Shown: one piece after another, positions 45,217-54,781 of the stretch | Numbering within the stretch: position 1 is the first letter of the stretch | Layout: the number at the start of each line of letters is the position of its first letter | Origin: an uncultured Opitutia bacterium | GTDB taxonomy: Bacteria > Verrucomicrobiota > Verrucomicrobiia > Opitutales > Opitutaceae | Length of the DNA: 64,000 nucleotides | Assembly: GCA_937952235.1 (NCBI GenBank) | Contig: CALFZM010000267.1 | Span: forward strand, 10,549-74,548 | Reading direction: 5' to 3' | The notes under the pieces: model-generated | What the model was told of the DNA's origin: nothing | Databases searched by the model: none | What the model saw: only the letters and a program-made list of their open reading frames with translations | Translations under genes and position numbers: made by a program

Positions 45217-46218
45217 TCAGGCTTCCTTCTTCGTGTCGAGCAGGCGCTCGTCGAACTTCATGCCCAGGGAAAGGCCAAGAGCTTCTAGCTTCTCCTTGAT
45301 CTCGTTGAGCGACTTCTTGCCGAAGTTCCGGTACTTGAGCATCTCCTGCTCGGTCTTCATCGCCAGCTCGCCGACCGTGGTGATATTGGCGTTGTTCAGA
45401 CAGTTGGCCGCGCGGACGGAGAGTTCGATCTCGTTGACCGACATGTTGAGCAGCTTGCGGAGCTTGTTCTGCTCCTCGCTGACCTCGGACTGCTGGTTCT
45501 CGAACTCGTAGGCTTCCTCGCTGACGCGATCGAAGACATCGAGGTGGTGCTTGAGAATCGACGCCGCCTGCTTGAGGGAGTCGTCAGGCGTGATACGACC
45601 ATCGGTCCATATCTCCAGGATCAGCTTGTCGTAGTCGGTGATCTGGCCCACGCGCGTGGCCTCGACCGAATACTTCACGAGCTTTACCGGCGAGAACAGG
45701 GAATCGATCGGGATGACGCCGATGGCCTGCTCTTCCTTCTTGTTGGCCTCGCCGGGGTAGTACCCGCGGCCAGTCTTGATCTCGATTTCAGCTTCAAAAG
45801 CGCGCTTCTGATCGAGCGTGCAGATCACCTGGTCCGGATTGATGATCTGGATGTTGGCATCGGCCTGAATGTCAGCCGCTGTCACTGCACCAGATTTGTT
45901 GACCTTGATCTGCAGCGAGATCGGCTCCCGTTTTTGGGAGACGATCAGGATTTTCTTCAGGTTCAGGACGATGTCGGTGACGTCTTCGACGACGCCGTCG
46001 ATCGACTGGAACTCATGATTAACACCATCGATCCTGATCGAGGAAATGGCAGCGCCCTCGATCGAACTGAGAAGAACACGACGGAGAGAGTTGCCGACCG
46101 TATGGCCGTATCCGGCCTCGAACGGCTCAGCAATGAACTTGGCGTAAGTCGGCGTCGCGCCTTCCTCGACCTTGGTGAGTTTGCTGGGCAGTTCGAACTT
46201 TCCGAGACGTTTGGGCAT
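45217..46218 (-). CDS. rpoA: DNA-directed RNA polymerase alpha subunit
   Basis: The alpha subunit nucleates RNA polymerase assembly and contacts upstream promoter elements and activators. The 333-residue protein has the N-terminal dimerisation domain (FEAGYGHTVGNSLRRVLLSS, GVNHEFQSIDGVVEDVTDIV) and the C-terminal DNA-binding helix-hairpin-helix domain (SVRAANCLNNANITTVGELA, YRNFGKKSLNEIKEKLEALG). It has family-typical length and position between rpsD and rplQ. Confidence 0.97.
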   Translation of the reverse strand: MPKRLGKFELPSKLTKVEEGATPTYAKFIAEPFEAGYGHTVGNSLRRVLLSSIEGAAISSIRIDGVNHEFQSIDGVVEDVTDIVLNLKKILIVSQKREPISLQIKVNKSGAVTAADIQADANIQIINPDQVICTLDQKRAFEAEIEIKTGRGYYPGEANKKEEQAIGVIPIDSLFSPVKLVKYSVEATRVGQITDYDKLILEIWTDGRITPDDSLKQAASILKHHLDVFDRVSEEAYEFENQQSEVSEEQNKLRKLLNMSVNEIELSVRAANCLNNANITTVGELAMKTEQEMLKYRNFGKKSLNEIKEKLEALGLSLGMKFDERLLDTKKEA

Positions 46219-46274
46219 GGCGGTGAGTTCTGACGTTGAGCGATGAAGGAGGGTGAAAGGTTCGGAACGGACGA

Positions 46275-46874
46275 TCAGAAGCGCGAGTAGAACTCGACGA
46301 TCAGCTGCTCGTTGATGTCCTGCGTCATCTCTTCGCGCGTGGGGAGACGCACGACGGTGGCCTTGAAGTTCTCCGGGTTCATCGTGAGCCAGCCGGGAAC
46401 ATTGCGGATTCGATTCTCCTCGAGGTTCCGTGTGGCGAGCTGACGGGAGGCGGGCGTATTCTTCACTTCGATCTCATCGCCGGGCTTAACGTTGTAGCTC
46501 GCGATATCGACCTTGTGACCATTGACGCGGATGTGGCCGTGGTTGACGAACTGCCGGGCCGCGGCACGGCTCTTGGAGAGGCCGAGCAGGTAGACGGTGG
46601 AATCGAGGAGCTGCAGGAACCGCTCGCCCGTGACACCACGCTCCTTCTTGGCGATCTCGAACACGCGCCGGAACTGGCGCTCGAGCAGTCCATAGATGTA
46701 ACGGAGCTTCTGCTTTTCGTTCAGGCCGACGGCATACTCAGAGACCTTGCGGCGGAGTTTGGGGCCGTGCTGGCCGGGGGGGTAGCCGCGGCGTTCGAGA
46801 GCCTTGCCGGAGCCGAGCAGGTGCTGGCCGAAGCGGCGGCTGATGCGAGTGGTGGGGCCGGTGTAACGAGCCAT
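46275..46874 (-). CDS. rpsD: 30S ribosomal protein S4
   Basis: S4 is a primary 16S rRNA binder. The 199-residue protein has the N-terminal MARYTGPTTRISRRFGQHLL and the S4 RNA-binding domain SRAAARQFVNHGHIRVNGHK. The N-terminus lacks the four-cysteine zinc knuckle found in some S4 proteins, so this is the zinc-free form. In many bacteria S4 also represses this end of the operon by binding the mRNA; no such site was identified here. Confidence 0.97.
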   Translation of the reverse strand: MARYTGPTTRISRRFGQHLLGSGKALERRGYPPGQHGPKLRRKVSEYAVGLNEKQKLRYIYGLLERQFRRVFEIAKKERGVTGERFLQLLDSTVYLLGLSKSRAAARQFVNHGHIRVNGHKVDIASYNVKPGDEIEVKNTPASRQLATRNLEENRIRNVPGWLTMNPENFKATVVRLPTREEMTQDINEQLIVEFYSRF

Positions 46875-46984
46875 TGTAGTGAAAGTGAAAAGTGAGAGTG
46901 ATGAAGGAGGGAACGTCCGAGGATCAGTGACCGGATTCCAGGCGCGAGTGGCGTGTCATCCAGAGCCCTTCACCTCTGACATCG

Positions 46985-47614
46985 TTACACGCGCCGGCGC
47001 TTGCGCGGGCGGCAACCGTTGTGCGGGATGGGCGTGACGTCGACGATCGACACGATTTCCAGTCCGATCGCCTGCAGCGCGCGGATGGCGGAATCGCGAC
47101 CGAGCCCGGGGCCGGAAACCCGGATGACGATGTCCTTCAGACCGTGAGCCATCGCGTTGCGGGCAGCATCCTGTGCGACCACCTGCGCCGCGTAAGCCGT
47201 CGACTTGCGAGAGCCGCGGAAATTGCATTTGCCGGCGGAGGACCACGAAATGACCGCGCCCTTCTGATCGGTGATCGAGACGATCGTGTTGTTGAAGGAG
47301 GCGAGAACGTTGGCGACGCCGGACGTGACGTTCTTCGACCCCTTGGCCTTGCGCACCTTGATCGCGCCAAGCTCCTCCTTGAGGAGATCCTCGGCGGTGG
47401 GCTGCTTGGCGACACCGTGCACCATTTCCACGGGCTTTTGCTCGGCGGCGGGAGCCGCAGGCGCAGCTCCGTCGGCGGGCTTGACCGCCTTGTCACCAGC
47501 AGGCTTCAGAGCCTTGGCCTTCTTCTCAGCCGCGGGAGCGGCGGCGGCCGGCGCGCCTTCGGCGGCGGGCTTGGCGGGCTTTTCTTTCTTCGGAGCGGAC
47601 TTTTCTTCGGCCAT
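46985..47614 (-). CDS. rpsK: 30S ribosomal protein S11 with long N-terminal extension
   Basis: The S11 core occupies residues ~88-209 ([40 protein letters not shown] and a closing [17 protein letters not shown]). The first ~85 residues are an Ala/Lys/Pro-rich extension ([20 protein letters not shown]...), absent from usual S11 proteins of ~129 residues. S11 lies on the 30S platform near the mRNA exit. The start at 47614 follows rpsM by 12 bp, and no later ATG precedes the core except M64, which would leave a partial extension. Confidence 0.95.
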   Translation of the reverse strand: MAEEKSAPKKEKPAKPAAEGAPAAAAPAAEKKAKALKPAGDKAVKPADGAAPAAPAAEQKPVEMVHGVAKQPTAEDLLKEELGAIKVRKAKGSKNVTSGVANVLASFNNTIVSITDQKGAVISWSSAGKCNFRGSRKSTAYAAQVVAQDAARNAMAHGLKDIVIRVSGPGLGRDSAIRALQAIGLEIVSIVDVTPIPHNGCRPRKRRRV

Positions 47615-47626
47615 GGTGGTGAGGGA

Positions 47627-48007
47627 TTATGCTTCTTTCGCCTTGGTGACGCCGACCGTCTTGCGCGGCCCCTTGCGGGTGCGGGCATTGGTGCTCGTGC
47701 GCTGGCCACGGACCGGAAGGCTGCGGCGATGCCGGATGCCCCGGTAGCAATTGATCGCCTGCAGGCGCTTCAAATTGCCCGCGATTTCCCGGCGAAGATC
47801 ACCCTCGAGCACCCATTTGTGCTCCGTGATCAGGTGAAGGATCTTGTTCAGCTGTTCTTCGGTCAGGTCCTGCGCACGCATGTCAGGATTGAGACCGGCT
47901 TCCTTGACGAGCAGGTCGGCCCGGGTGGGCCCGATGCCGTTGATGTAACGGAGGGAGTACGCGACTTTCTTCTTCGCGGGAATTTCGACGCCGAGGAGAC
48001 GAGGCAT
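47627..48007 (-). CDS. rpsM: 30S ribosomal protein S13
   Basis: S13 binds the 16S head and contacts P-site tRNA and the 50S subunit. The 126-residue protein has [20 protein letters not shown], the helix-two turns-helix motif with [20 protein letters not shown] and the basic tail [20 protein letters not shown]. It follows map directly; infA and rpmJ, which usually separate them, are absent. Confidence 0.97.
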   Translation of the reverse strand: MPRLLGVEIPAKKKVAYSLRYINGIGPTRADLLVKEAGLNPDMRAQDLTEEQLNKILHLITEHKWVLEGDLRREIAGNLKRLQAINCYRGIRHRRSLPVRGQRTSTNARTRKGPRKTVGVTKAKEA

Positions 48008-48053
48008 GGAGTTGTACGAGTTGAGAGTTAGGTCTTGGAAATTGAAAGGTCAG

Positions 48054-48851
48054 TCAGGCTGAAACGTGAGCTTTGGCGACCGTGGAACGGGGAACCGTCA
48101 GGATCTCGGGACCGCGTTCGGTGGTGAGGACCGTGTGTTCGAAGTGGGCGGACAGCGAGCCGTCAGCCGTCACGATTGTCCAGCCATCGGAGAGCGTCTT
48201 CGTCTTGTAGGCGCCGGCGTTCACCATGGGCTCGATTGCGAGCGTCATCCCGGGCTTGATTCGATCGCCCGTGCCGCGGCGGCCGAAGTTCGGGATCTCC
48301 GGCGGCTCGTGCATCGAGACCCCCACCCCGTGGCCCACCATGTCGCGCACGACACTGAAGCCCTGGCCTTCGACGTACGCCTGAATCGCCGAGGAAACAT
48401 CGCCGATGCGATTTCCGGTGACGGCCTGCTTGATGCCGAGGTCGAGTGCTTCGCGAGTGACCTGCAGCAACTTGGCGGCCAAGGGAGAGACCGGACCCAC
48501 CGGAACCGTGCAAGCATTGTCGCCTACGAACCCTTCGTACCAGACGACGATGTCCAGCGACACGATATCACCTTCGCGCAGGATCCGGCGCAAAGAAGGA
48601 ATGCCGTGCACCACCTCCTCGTTGACGGATATGCAGGTATGCGCCGGGTAGCGCCTCGAACCGCTCTGATAGCCGAAACAGGCACTGCGTGCCCCTAGCC
48701 GCGCAATCCAATCCCGCCCCGCTTCTTCCAAGTCCTGCGTGGTGATGCCTGGCCGGACCAGGGGCTTGAGTTGTTCAAGCACCGTGGCGGCAATCGCACA
48801 CGCCTCTCGCATGCGCGCGATCCCTTCCTTGTTCTTGATCGGAATCGTCAT
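48054..48851 (-). CDS. map: Methionine aminopeptidase, type I
   Basis: MetAP removes the initiator methionine from nascent proteins. The 265-residue type Ia enzyme shows TCISVNEEVVHGIPS, and metal ligands in VSLDIVVWYEGFVGDNA (two Asp), GHGVGVSMHEPPEIPNFG (His), MTLAIEPMVNAG (Glu) and SAHFEHTVL (Glu). The frame is open to 48974, but the ATG at 48851 begins the family-like MTIPIKNKEGIARMREACAI and overlaps the stop of the adenylate kinase-like gene by four bases. Confidence 0.96.
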   Translation of the reverse strand: MTIPIKNKEGIARMREACAIAATVLEQLKPLVRPGITTQDLEEAGRDWIARLGARSACFGYQSGSRRYPAHTCISVNEEVVHGIPSLRRILREGDIVSLDIVVWYEGFVGDNACTVPVGPVSPLAAKLLQVTREALDLGIKQAVTGNRIGDVSSAIQAYVEGQGFSVVRDMVGHGVGVSMHEPPEIPNFGRRGTGDRIKPGMTLAIEPMVNAGAYKTKTLSDGWTIVTADGSLSAHFEHTVLTTERGPEILTVPRSTVAKAHVSA

Positions 48852-49279
48852 GCTTTCGCGAGGGCACCCGGCTCCCAGAGGAGCCCGAGTGTCTGATAGT
48901 GGTCGATGACCGCGGGATTCGCCCCGATAGAGCCCACCACCGCAGTGAGGACCTCGTCGCGGGCTTCGAGCCATTCATCGAGCACCTTGGCTTGGAGCAG
49001 CGTAGCCGGGAAATCCGTGAGGACAAATCCCGCATCAGGTTTACGCGTGAAGAACCAGCGGCGCATCCGCGCCAGCAAGTGGGCTTCGTCCGCGGCGACC
49101 GTGGTCGCGCGGCGCGAAATCTCCGACCGCGGCAGATGGCGGCCAGGAGAGACGTGCTCAAGATTCAAAGAACGGACTTGGTCCATCAGACGGTTGGACG
49201 ACACTGACGAACCGAGGAAAACGAACTTGGCTTTGGCGACAGGCCCCAAAACCGACGGAAGGTCGGAAATGCCAGCCAC
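48848..49279 (-). CDS. Degenerate adenylate kinase-like protein lacking the P-loop
   Basis: A 143-residue protein in the usual place of adk (secY-adk-map). It keeps echoes of adenylate kinase: KFVFLGSSVSSNRLMDQVRS where Adk has 'GxPGxGKGT', LEHVSPGRHLPRSEI against 'HISTGDLLREEI', and GFVLTDFPATLLQAKVLDEW against 'GFILDGFPRTLAQAEALD', with a C-terminal VIDHYQTLGLLWEPG. The P-loop lysine and glycines are lost, the LID with its arginines is missing and the length is two-thirds of a normal Adk (~215). It should therefore not bind ATP in the usual way. The frame is intact, GTG start at 49279 lies 19 bp after secY, and the stop overlaps map, so it is likely translated. It could be a regulatory pseudoenzyme or a decaying gene. 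Confidence 0.72.
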   Translation of the reverse strand: MAGISDLPSVLGPVAKAKFVFLGSSVSSNRLMDQVRSLNLEHVSPGRHLPRSEISRRATTVAADEAHLLARMRRWFFTRKPDAGFVLTDFPATLLQAKVLDEWLEARDEVLTAVVGSIGANPAVIDHYQTLGLLWEPGALAKA

Positions 49280-49298
49280 GGGTGCCGGAGTAAAGAAC

Positions 49299-50804
49299 TT
49301 ATTTCAGGAACGCCTTGTACGCCCAGATGGCGGTACCGAGAACGAGCAGGCCGAGCATGGGAACGGCGATCTTCATCACCGCCTCGTGGCTGAGTGCCTC
49401 TCCTGTGCCGCCCTGCTGCGGATTGGCGCTCCGGGCACGAATGCGCCCCTTCTTCAGGAAGCCGTCGTAGTGGCGTTGGAGGAGGAACGTCTCAATCTGC
49501 CGCATGGTATCGAGGATCACGCCAACCGTGATCAGCATGCCCGTGCCACCGAAGAAATATGCGATGCGCGTGGGCACATTGAGCTCAAACAACAGCACGT
49601 CCGGCATGATCGCGATCACCGTGAGGAAGATCGCGCCGGCCAGCGTCAGCCGGGTCATGATGAAGTCGAGGAACTGCGCCGTCGGCTCGCCGGGACGGAC
49701 GCCGGGAATATAACCACCGTACTTCTTCAGGTCGTCGGCGATCTGGATCGGTTTGAACATCACGGACACCCAGAAATAGCTGAAGAATAGAATCAGGATG
49801 GTATTGAGGAAGTAATACCAGAAGCTGCCGCGAAGGAGGTCATTCGAGAACTCGGTCAGGAACTTCAACTGAAAGTGCGCGCCCAGCCACGAGAAGATCT
49901 GCTGCGGGAAAAGAAGAATCGCGCTCGCGAAAATGACCGGCATGACGCCGGAGTAGTTCACCTTCAGCGGCAGGAAGGAGCTTTGTCCGCCCATCACCTT
50001 GTTGCCGACGACCCGCTTGGCGTACTGGACCGGGATCTTCCGCTGGCCCTGCACGACCGCGATGATGCCCATCGTGACCACGACGAACAACGCCACCATG
50101 ATGGCCGCCTGCGGGAGGCCAAGGCTCGGACCCGTGCCGACGGGCCGGAAGAAGAGCTGGTAGGTCTGCTGCGCCGCACCCGGGATGTCGGCGAGAATGC
50201 CCACGGTGATCAGCAGCGAGACGCCGTTGCCGATGCCGCGCTGGGTGATCTGCTCGCCCAGCCACATCAGGAGCATCGTTCCCGCCGTCATGAAGATGAC
50301 GGACGTCACGATGAAGCTCCATTTGTCGACGATCACGATGGGCCCGTATTGCGCGACGTCGTAGCCGGTGAAAAGCTGACCCGGATTCTGCAGTGCAAGC
50401 AGCAAGAGCGTGCCTTGGATGAGGCAGATCAGCACGGTGGCGTACCGGGTATACTGTGTGAGCTTCTGGCGGCCGACGTCGCCCTCCTGCTGCAGCCGGC
50501 TCAGCGCCGGCACCACGGCCGTCATCAACTGGAAGATGATTGATGCGCTGATATAGGGCATGATGCCCAACGCAGCGACCGCGCCCTTGATGAGCGCGCC
50601 ACCGGTGAACATATTGTACAGGCCGATCAGCGCACCGGCTCCGCCGGCCGCCTGATCAGCAAAAAAGGTCTGCAGGGGTCGAGGATCGATGCCAGGCAGC
50701 GGAATGTGCGAGGCGACCCGCGACACGAACAGGAGCGAAAGCGTGTAGAAGATCCGGGACCGGAGCTCCGGAATCTTCAGGGAGTTCGTGAAGGCGGAAA
50801 ACAC
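49299..50804 (-). CDS. secY: Preprotein translocase subunit SecY
   Basis: SecY is the channel of the Sec translocon. The 501-residue protein has the ten-helix layout and family motifs: LFVSRVASHIPLPGIDPRPL, GIMPYISASIIFQLMTAVVP (plug and helix 2), a periplasmic/cytosolic run QITQRGIGNGVSLLITVGIL and VVQGQRKIPVQYAKRVVG (cytosolic C5 loop), then LPLKVNYSGVMPVIFASAIL. The length is some 60 residues above the typical E. coli form, mainly in loops and the C-terminal region. Located between rplO and the adk-like gene. Confidence 0.97.
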   Translation of the reverse strand: MFSAFTNSLKIPELRSRIFYTLSLLFVSRVASHIPLPGIDPRPLQTFFADQAAGGAGALIGLYNMFTGGALIKGAVAALGIMPYISASIIFQLMTAVVPALSRLQQEGDVGRQKLTQYTRYATVLICLIQGTLLLLALQNPGQLFTGYDVAQYGPIVIVDKWSFIVTSVIFMTAGTMLLMWLGEQITQRGIGNGVSLLITVGILADIPGAAQQTYQLFFRPVGTGPSLGLPQAAIMVALFVVVTMGIIAVVQGQRKIPVQYAKRVVGNKVMGGQSSFLPLKVNYSGVMPVIFASAILLFPQQIFSWLGAHFQLKFLTEFSNDLLRGSFWYYFLNTILILFFSYFWVSVMFKPIQIADDLKKYGGYIPGVRPGEPTAQFLDFIMTRLTLAGAIFLTVIAIMPDVLLFELNVPTRIAYFFGGTGMLITVGVILDTMRQIETFLLQRHYDGFLKKGRIRARSANPQQGGTGEALSHEAVMKIAVPMLGLLVLGTAIWAYKAFLK

Positions 50805-50916
50805 AGGGGGAAGGTTCGATTGATGAAGTACGATGGAGGGTGAAAGGCGACGGCGCCCTGACCAGCCGGGAAAACCCGGCCGGACAGAGATCGTCCGTCA
50901 TCGATCAACCATGGCC

Positions 50917-51363
50917 TCAGCCCTCGATCGCCTGACCGCCGGCCTTTTCGATCTTGGCTTTGGCCGAAGCGGAGAACTTGGCCGCCGTCACTTTGATGGC
51001 TCGCGTTACCTCACCATCGCCGAGCACCTTGATGTTCTTCTCGCCACTCCGGATCAGGCCATTGGCGGCCAGGACCTCGGCGTTAACCTCGGAAATGCCG
51101 GCGTCGAGCGAAGCGAGGGCGCCGACGTTGACCACCGCGAACTCAACGCGGTGGTTGAAGTTGTTGAAGCCACGATGAGGCAGCTTGCGGTAAAGCGGCA
51201 TCTGTCCGCCTTCAAAACCCGGCCGGATGCTGCCGCCGGACCGTGCCGTCTGGCCCTTGCCGCCGCGTGAGCTGGTCTTGCCGTGACCGCCGCCTTCGCC
51301 GCAGCCAACGCGCTTCTTGCGGTGCACGGCACCGGGGACGTTCTTGAGTTCGTGAAGTTTCAT
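50917..51363 (-). CDS. rplO: 50S ribosomal protein L15
   Basis: L15 is a late-assembling 50S protein. The 148-residue product starts MKLHELKNVPGAVHRKKRVG and has the glycine-rich loop GKTSSRGGKGQTARSGGSIR and GFEGGQMPLYRKLPHRGFNN. The ATG at 51363 is the family start; the frame is open further upstream across the rpsE end, but that is not family-like. No rpmD (L30) lies between rpsE and rplO. Confidence 0.97.
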   Translation of the reverse strand: MKLHELKNVPGAVHRKKRVGCGEGGGHGKTSSRGGKGQTARSGGSIRPGFEGGQMPLYRKLPHRGFNNFNHRVEFAVVNVGALASLDAGISEVNAEVLAANGLIRSGEKNIKVLGDGEVTRAIKVTAAKFSASAKAKIEKAGGQAIEG

Positions 51364-51436
51364 GTGGTTTTCCTCTGGGCGCCGGACACCGCGAGACAGG
51401 GCGGCCGACTCGGACTTGCGAAGACTGAGTGCGCGA

Positions 51437-52084
51437 TCAGGCTGACTTGCGGACGGATGAGATGTCGTCGGCCAGGCGCAGCTTGCGCAGACCTTCGAGC
51501 GTCGCGTGGACGACCGCGATGTGATTGGACGAGCCCATGGACTTGGTGAGGATGTTCTTGACCCCGGCCGCCTCGAGGACGGCACGAACCCCACCGCCGG
51601 CGATCAAGCCGGTGCCGGGCGAAGCCGGCTTGAGCATCACGCGCCCACCATCGTACTCGCCGAGCACGTCATGAGGAATCGTGTCACCCTTGAGCTTCAC
51701 GTTGACGAGATGCTTGTGGGCATTGGCCGTGCCCTTCTTGATCGCATCGGGGACTTCATTCGCCTTGCCGTAGCCGATGCCAACCTTCCCCTTGCCGTCG
51801 CCGACGACGGCGAGGGCGGCGAACGAGAAGCGCCGTCCGCCCTTCACGACCTTGGCGCAACGATTGATGAAGACGACCTTTTCGATCATCGTCGGGCCAT
51901 CGCCCTCGGCGGGTTTCTGATCGCGGTTGTCGCGACGCGGCCCGCGACCCGGGCCGCGGTTGCCGCCCTGGCCTCGGAATCCGCCGGGGCCGCGGGGTGC
52001 ACGCTGCTCGCGCACCTCGGTGGGCGCCGGGGCGCTCTCGGGGGGAGTAGTGGAGTCCGGAGCGGAAGTGGGTTCAGTGCTCAT
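51437..52084 (-). CDS. rpsE: 30S ribosomal protein S5 with Gly/Arg-rich N-terminal extension
   Basis: S5 guards decoding accuracy and mRNA unwinding at the 30S entry. The core (~62-215) has [20 protein letters not shown], then [20 protein letters not shown], ending with [20 protein letters not shown]. It is preceded by ~60 low-complexity residues with [17 protein letters not shown] patches, so the total is 215 against the usual ~166. The extension reads like an RGG RNA-binding tail. Confidence 0.96.
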   Translation of the reverse strand: MSTEPTSAPDSTTPPESAPAPTEVREQRAPRGPGGFRGQGGNRGPGRGPRRDNRDQKPAEGDGPTMIEKVVFINRCAKVVKGGRRFSFAALAVVGDGKGKVGIGYGKANEVPDAIKKGTANAHKHLVNVKLKGDTIPHDVLGEYDGGRVMLKPASPGTGLIAGGGVRAVLEAAGVKNILTKSMGSSNHIAVVHATLEGLRKLRLADDISSVRKSA

Positions 52085-52089
52085 GCTGT

Positions 52090-52452
52090 TTAGAATTTGA
52101 GGCCACCTTCACGGGCAGCGTCGGCAAACTGTTTCACCTTGCCATGGTACGGCGCGCCCGAACGGTCGAAGACGACTGCTTCGATTCCCGCGGCCTTGGC
52201 TTTTTCGGCAAATGCGAGGCCGAGTGATTTCGCGCTGGCGAGATTGGCCTTCAGCTTCTGCTTGCGCAGCTCGGGATCGAGGCTCGAAAGGAACACCAGG
52301 GTCGTGCCAGCTTCGTCGTTGATCGCCTGGGCGTAGACGTGCTTCGAAGTAAAGCGGACAGCGAGCCGCGGACGGGCGGCGGTGCCGTTCACCTTCTTGC
52401 GGATGCGCCAGCGGCGGTTCTGGAGCAGACGGGCTTTGGTAATGGTCTTCAT
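52090..52452 (-). CDS. rplR: 50S ribosomal protein L18
   Basis: L18 binds 5S rRNA in the central protuberance. The 120-residue protein has the basic N-terminus [40 protein letters not shown] and the 5S-contact end [20 protein letters not shown]. Family-typical length; 5 bp before rpsE. Confidence 0.97.
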   Translation of the reverse strand: MKTITKARLLQNRRWRIRKKVNGTAARPRLAVRFTSKHVYAQAINDEAGTTLVFLSSLDPELRKQKLKANLASAKSLGLAFAEKAKAAGIEAVVFDRSGAPYHGKVKQFADAAREGGLKF

Positions 52453-52463
52453 GGGTGGTGTCC

Positions 52464-53000
52464 TCAGGCGACGGTCTTGCCTTCCTTGCGGCGAACGCGC
52501 TCGCCGACGATGCGCACGCCCTTGCCCTTGTAGGGCTCCGGCGGGTAGTAGCCACGAATCTCGGCCGTCACCGCGCCCACGAGCTGCTTATCCGCACCCT
52601 CGACCTTGAGCTTGGTCTGATCGGTCACCGTCACCTTGATGCCCTCCGGCACCGTCATGATGATCGGATGGGAGTAACCGAGCGCCAGGTCGAGCTGGTT
52701 GCCCTTCAGGTTGGCCTTGAAACCGACCCCTTGGATCTCGAGTTCCTTGGTGTAACCATCGGTCACACCCTTCACCATGCCCGCCACGACGGAGCGGGCG
52801 GTGCCGTACATCGCCTTGGCGAACCGGGTTTCCTCGGTGGGAGCGAAGGTGATTTTCTTGTCTCCGACGGTGACTTTTACGACGGGTGCGAAGGTCTTTT
52901 GAACCTTACCCTTGGGACCCTCGACCAGCACGGTGCCTCCGTTCACGGAGATCTTCACCTTGTCGGGGATGGAAACGGGTTGTTTGCCGATGCGGCTCAT
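52464..53000 (-). CDS. rplF: 50S ribosomal protein L6
   Basis: L6 lies near the factor-binding site of 50S. The 178-residue protein has the two-repeat L6 fold: MSRIGKQPVSIPDKVKISVN and GVTDGYTKELEIQGVGFKAN, ending with the family signature PEPYKGKGVRIVGERVRRKE. Family-typical length. Confidence 0.97.
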   Translation of the reverse strand: MSRIGKQPVSIPDKVKISVNGGTVLVEGPKGKVQKTFAPVVKVTVGDKKITFAPTEETRFAKAMYGTARSVVAGMVKGVTDGYTKELEIQGVGFKANLKGNQLDLALGYSHPIIMTVPEGIKVTVTDQTKLKVEGADKQLVGAVTAEIRGYYPPEPYKGKGVRIVGERVRRKEGKTVA

Positions 53001-53039
53001 GGTTTGAAAAGGATTATGCGTGAGCGACGGAAGGGCCGG

Positions 53040-53432
53040 TCACCAGACGTTGCAGATAAGCTCGCCACCGGCTTTGTTGCGCCGGCAATCGGCGTCCTTC
53101 ATGAGGCCGCGGGAGGTGGAAACGATGCCAATGCCCAGTCCGTTCAGCACCCGCGGAATGTCGGAGTAACGGAAATAGAGGCGGCGACCGGGAGTCGAGA
53201 CGCGCGTCACGCCGGTGATTGCCGGTGCGCCGTCCACGTACTTCATTTTCACGACGAGGGTCTTGTGCCCGTTGCCATCCTGGCCGTCGGCGTAATCGGC
53301 GATATAGCCCTCCGCCTTGAGGATCGCGGCGATGCTCGCCTTGAGCGTGGAGTGCGGGCTCACGCACTCGTCGAGACGCGCCTTGCTGGCATTGCGGAGA
53401 CGCGTGAGAAAATCACTGATCGGATCGGTCAT
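53040..53432 (-). CDS. rpsH: 30S ribosomal protein S8
   Basis: S8 is a primary 16S binder; in some bacteria it represses the spc operon. The 130-residue protein begins MTDPISDFLTRLRNASKARL and ends with the RNA-binding motif STSRGLMKDADCRRNKAGGE-LICNVW. Family-typical length. No S8-like mRNA structure was identified upstream of rplE. Confidence 0.97.
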   Translation of the reverse strand: MTDPISDFLTRLRNASKARLDECVSPHSTLKASIAAILKAEGYIADYADGQDGNGHKTLVVKMKYVDGAPAITGVTRVSTPGRRLYFRYSDIPRVLNGLGIGIVSTSRGLMKDADCRRNKAGGELICNVW

Positions 53433-53491
53433 GGTGGATGTTTATTGCTGCGGCCGCGCGGGTCATATCCGACCCCCGTGGGCCAGGTTAT

Positions 53492-53797
53492 TTACCAGGA
53501 GGATTTGACGACGCCGGGGATTTTGCCGGCGAGCGCCAGTTCGCGGAACTGGATGCGGGAAACACCGAACTTCCGGTTGTAGCCGCGCGGCCGTCCGCTC
53601 AGCGAGCAACGGTTGCGGATGCGGGTGGGCGATGAATTGCGCGGGAGCTTCTGCAGCTTCTTCTGCGCAGCGTAAAACTCCTCGTCGGTGGTGGCAGGAT
53701 TGATGAGGGCGGCTTTGAGCTCAGCACGCTTGGCAGCGAACTTGGCCGCAAGCTTGACGCGCTTCTTGTTGCGCTCGATGGCGGAGGTCTTGGGCAT
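53492..53797 (-). CDS. rpsN: 30S ribosomal protein S14, zinc-free form
   Basis: The 101-residue S14 has [20 protein letters not shown] and [20 protein letters not shown], but not the CxxC-x12-CxxC zinc finger of the short form. This is the longer C-minus type typical of Gram-negatives. It lies between rplE and rpsH. Confidence 0.97.
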   Translation of the reverse strand: MPKTSAIERNKKRVKLAAKFAAKRAELKAALINPATTDEEFYAAQKKLQKLPRNSSPTRIRNRCSLSGRPRGYNRKFGVSRIQFRELALAGKIPGVVKSSW

Positions 53798-53819
53798 GGG
53801 ACGAAAGAGATGAAAAGGT

Positions 53820-54392
53820 TCAGGCCGCCTTCGGCGCGTTGGATGATTCCACCCGGCGGAACGGCATTCCCAGGAGGCGGAGGAGCTCGCGGCCCTCGTC
53901 GTCGGTCGCGGCGGTCGTGACGATCGTGAGGTCGAGGCCCATATGTTTCTTCACGTTCTCGACCGTGATTTCCGGGAAGATCGTGTGGTCGGTGATACCA
54001 AGGTTATAGTTTCCCTGGCCGTCGAACTTCGACGGCACTCCGCGAAAGTCACGAATGGTCGGCAACGCGACCGCGAGCAGGCGGTAAAGGAACTCCCACA
54101 TCGCGTCGCCACGTAGCGTGACACTGCAGCCGACCACCTGGTTTTGCTTCAGCTTGAAGTTGGCGATGGCCTTCCGGGAGCGATTCAAGATCGGCTTCTG
54201 TCCCGCGATCGCGGCAACGTCACGCTGGATATCGGCGATCTGATTCTTGTCCGCCTCCGCATCGATACCGGTGTTGATGCTGACCTTCACCAGCTTCGGC
54301 ACCTCGTGTTTGTTCTTGTAGCCGCGGCTCTTCACGAGCTCGGGGACGATCTGCTCGGTATAGAGCTTCTTGAGAGTGGGTACGTTGCTCAT
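53820..54392 (-). CDS. rplE: 50S ribosomal protein L5
   Basis: L5 binds 5S rRNA and contacts the P-site tRNA. The 190-residue protein shows [60 protein letters not shown] and the C-terminal [20 protein letters not shown]. Family-typical, with a ten-residue tail. 115 bp separate it from rplX, one of the longer spacers in the cluster. Confidence 0.97.
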   Translation of the reverse strand: MSNVPTLKKLYTEQIVPELVKSRGYKNKHEVPKLVKVSINTGIDAEADKNQIADIQRDVAAIAGQKPILNRSRKAIANFKLKQNQVVGCSVTLRGDAMWEFLYRLLAVALPTIRDFRGVPSKFDGQGNYNLGITDHTIFPEITVENVKKHMGLDLTIVTTAATDDEGRELLRLLGMPFRRVESSNAPKAA

Positions 54393-54507
54393 GGTAGTGA
54401 TCCCGCGATTACCGACCGCAGGAAAGAGGTGAGTGGCGTGGAGGTGGAAAAGGGCTCAGTAACGCAGGCGCGCGCTTCGCTTGGCAAGCGCGCTTTCGAG
54501 CCGAAAT

Positions 54508-54780
54508 TCAGGCAACCGGGGCGGCCTTCCGACGTTTGCTCGCGTCGAAGGACGACTGAAGCATGAGGTTGCTGATGTGGATGGAACCCTCGCGCTCGGC
54601 GATGGTGCCCTGCGGATGCTCCTGCGACTTCTTCAGGTGGCGCTTGATCATGCCGACGCCCTCGACGCGGGCTCGTTGCTGGGGGGCGAGGATCTCGAGG
54701 ATCTTGCCCGTCTTACCCTTGTGGGAACCGGCAATCACGACGACCTGGTCGCCGCGCTTGATATGGAATTTCTGTGCCAT
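54508..54780 (-). CDS. rplX: 50S ribosomal protein L24
   Basis: L24 starts 50S assembly at the 5' end of 23S rRNA. The 90-residue protein has the KOW motif DQVVVIAGSHKGKTGKILEI and the end ISNLMLQSSFDASKRRKAAP. It is somewhat shorter than the usual ~104, with no missing core motif. It follows rplN by one base. Confidence 0.96.
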   Translation of the reverse strand: MAQKFHIKRGDQVVVIAGSHKGKTGKILEILAPQQRARVEGVGMIKRHLKKSQEHPQGTIAEREGSIHISNLMLQSSFDASKRRKAAPVA

Positions 54781-54781
54781 G

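Noticed and set aside
48848..49279. A full adenylate kinase call.
   Set aside because: The P-loop lysine and glycines, the LID and its arginines are absent, so the symbol adk would mislead.
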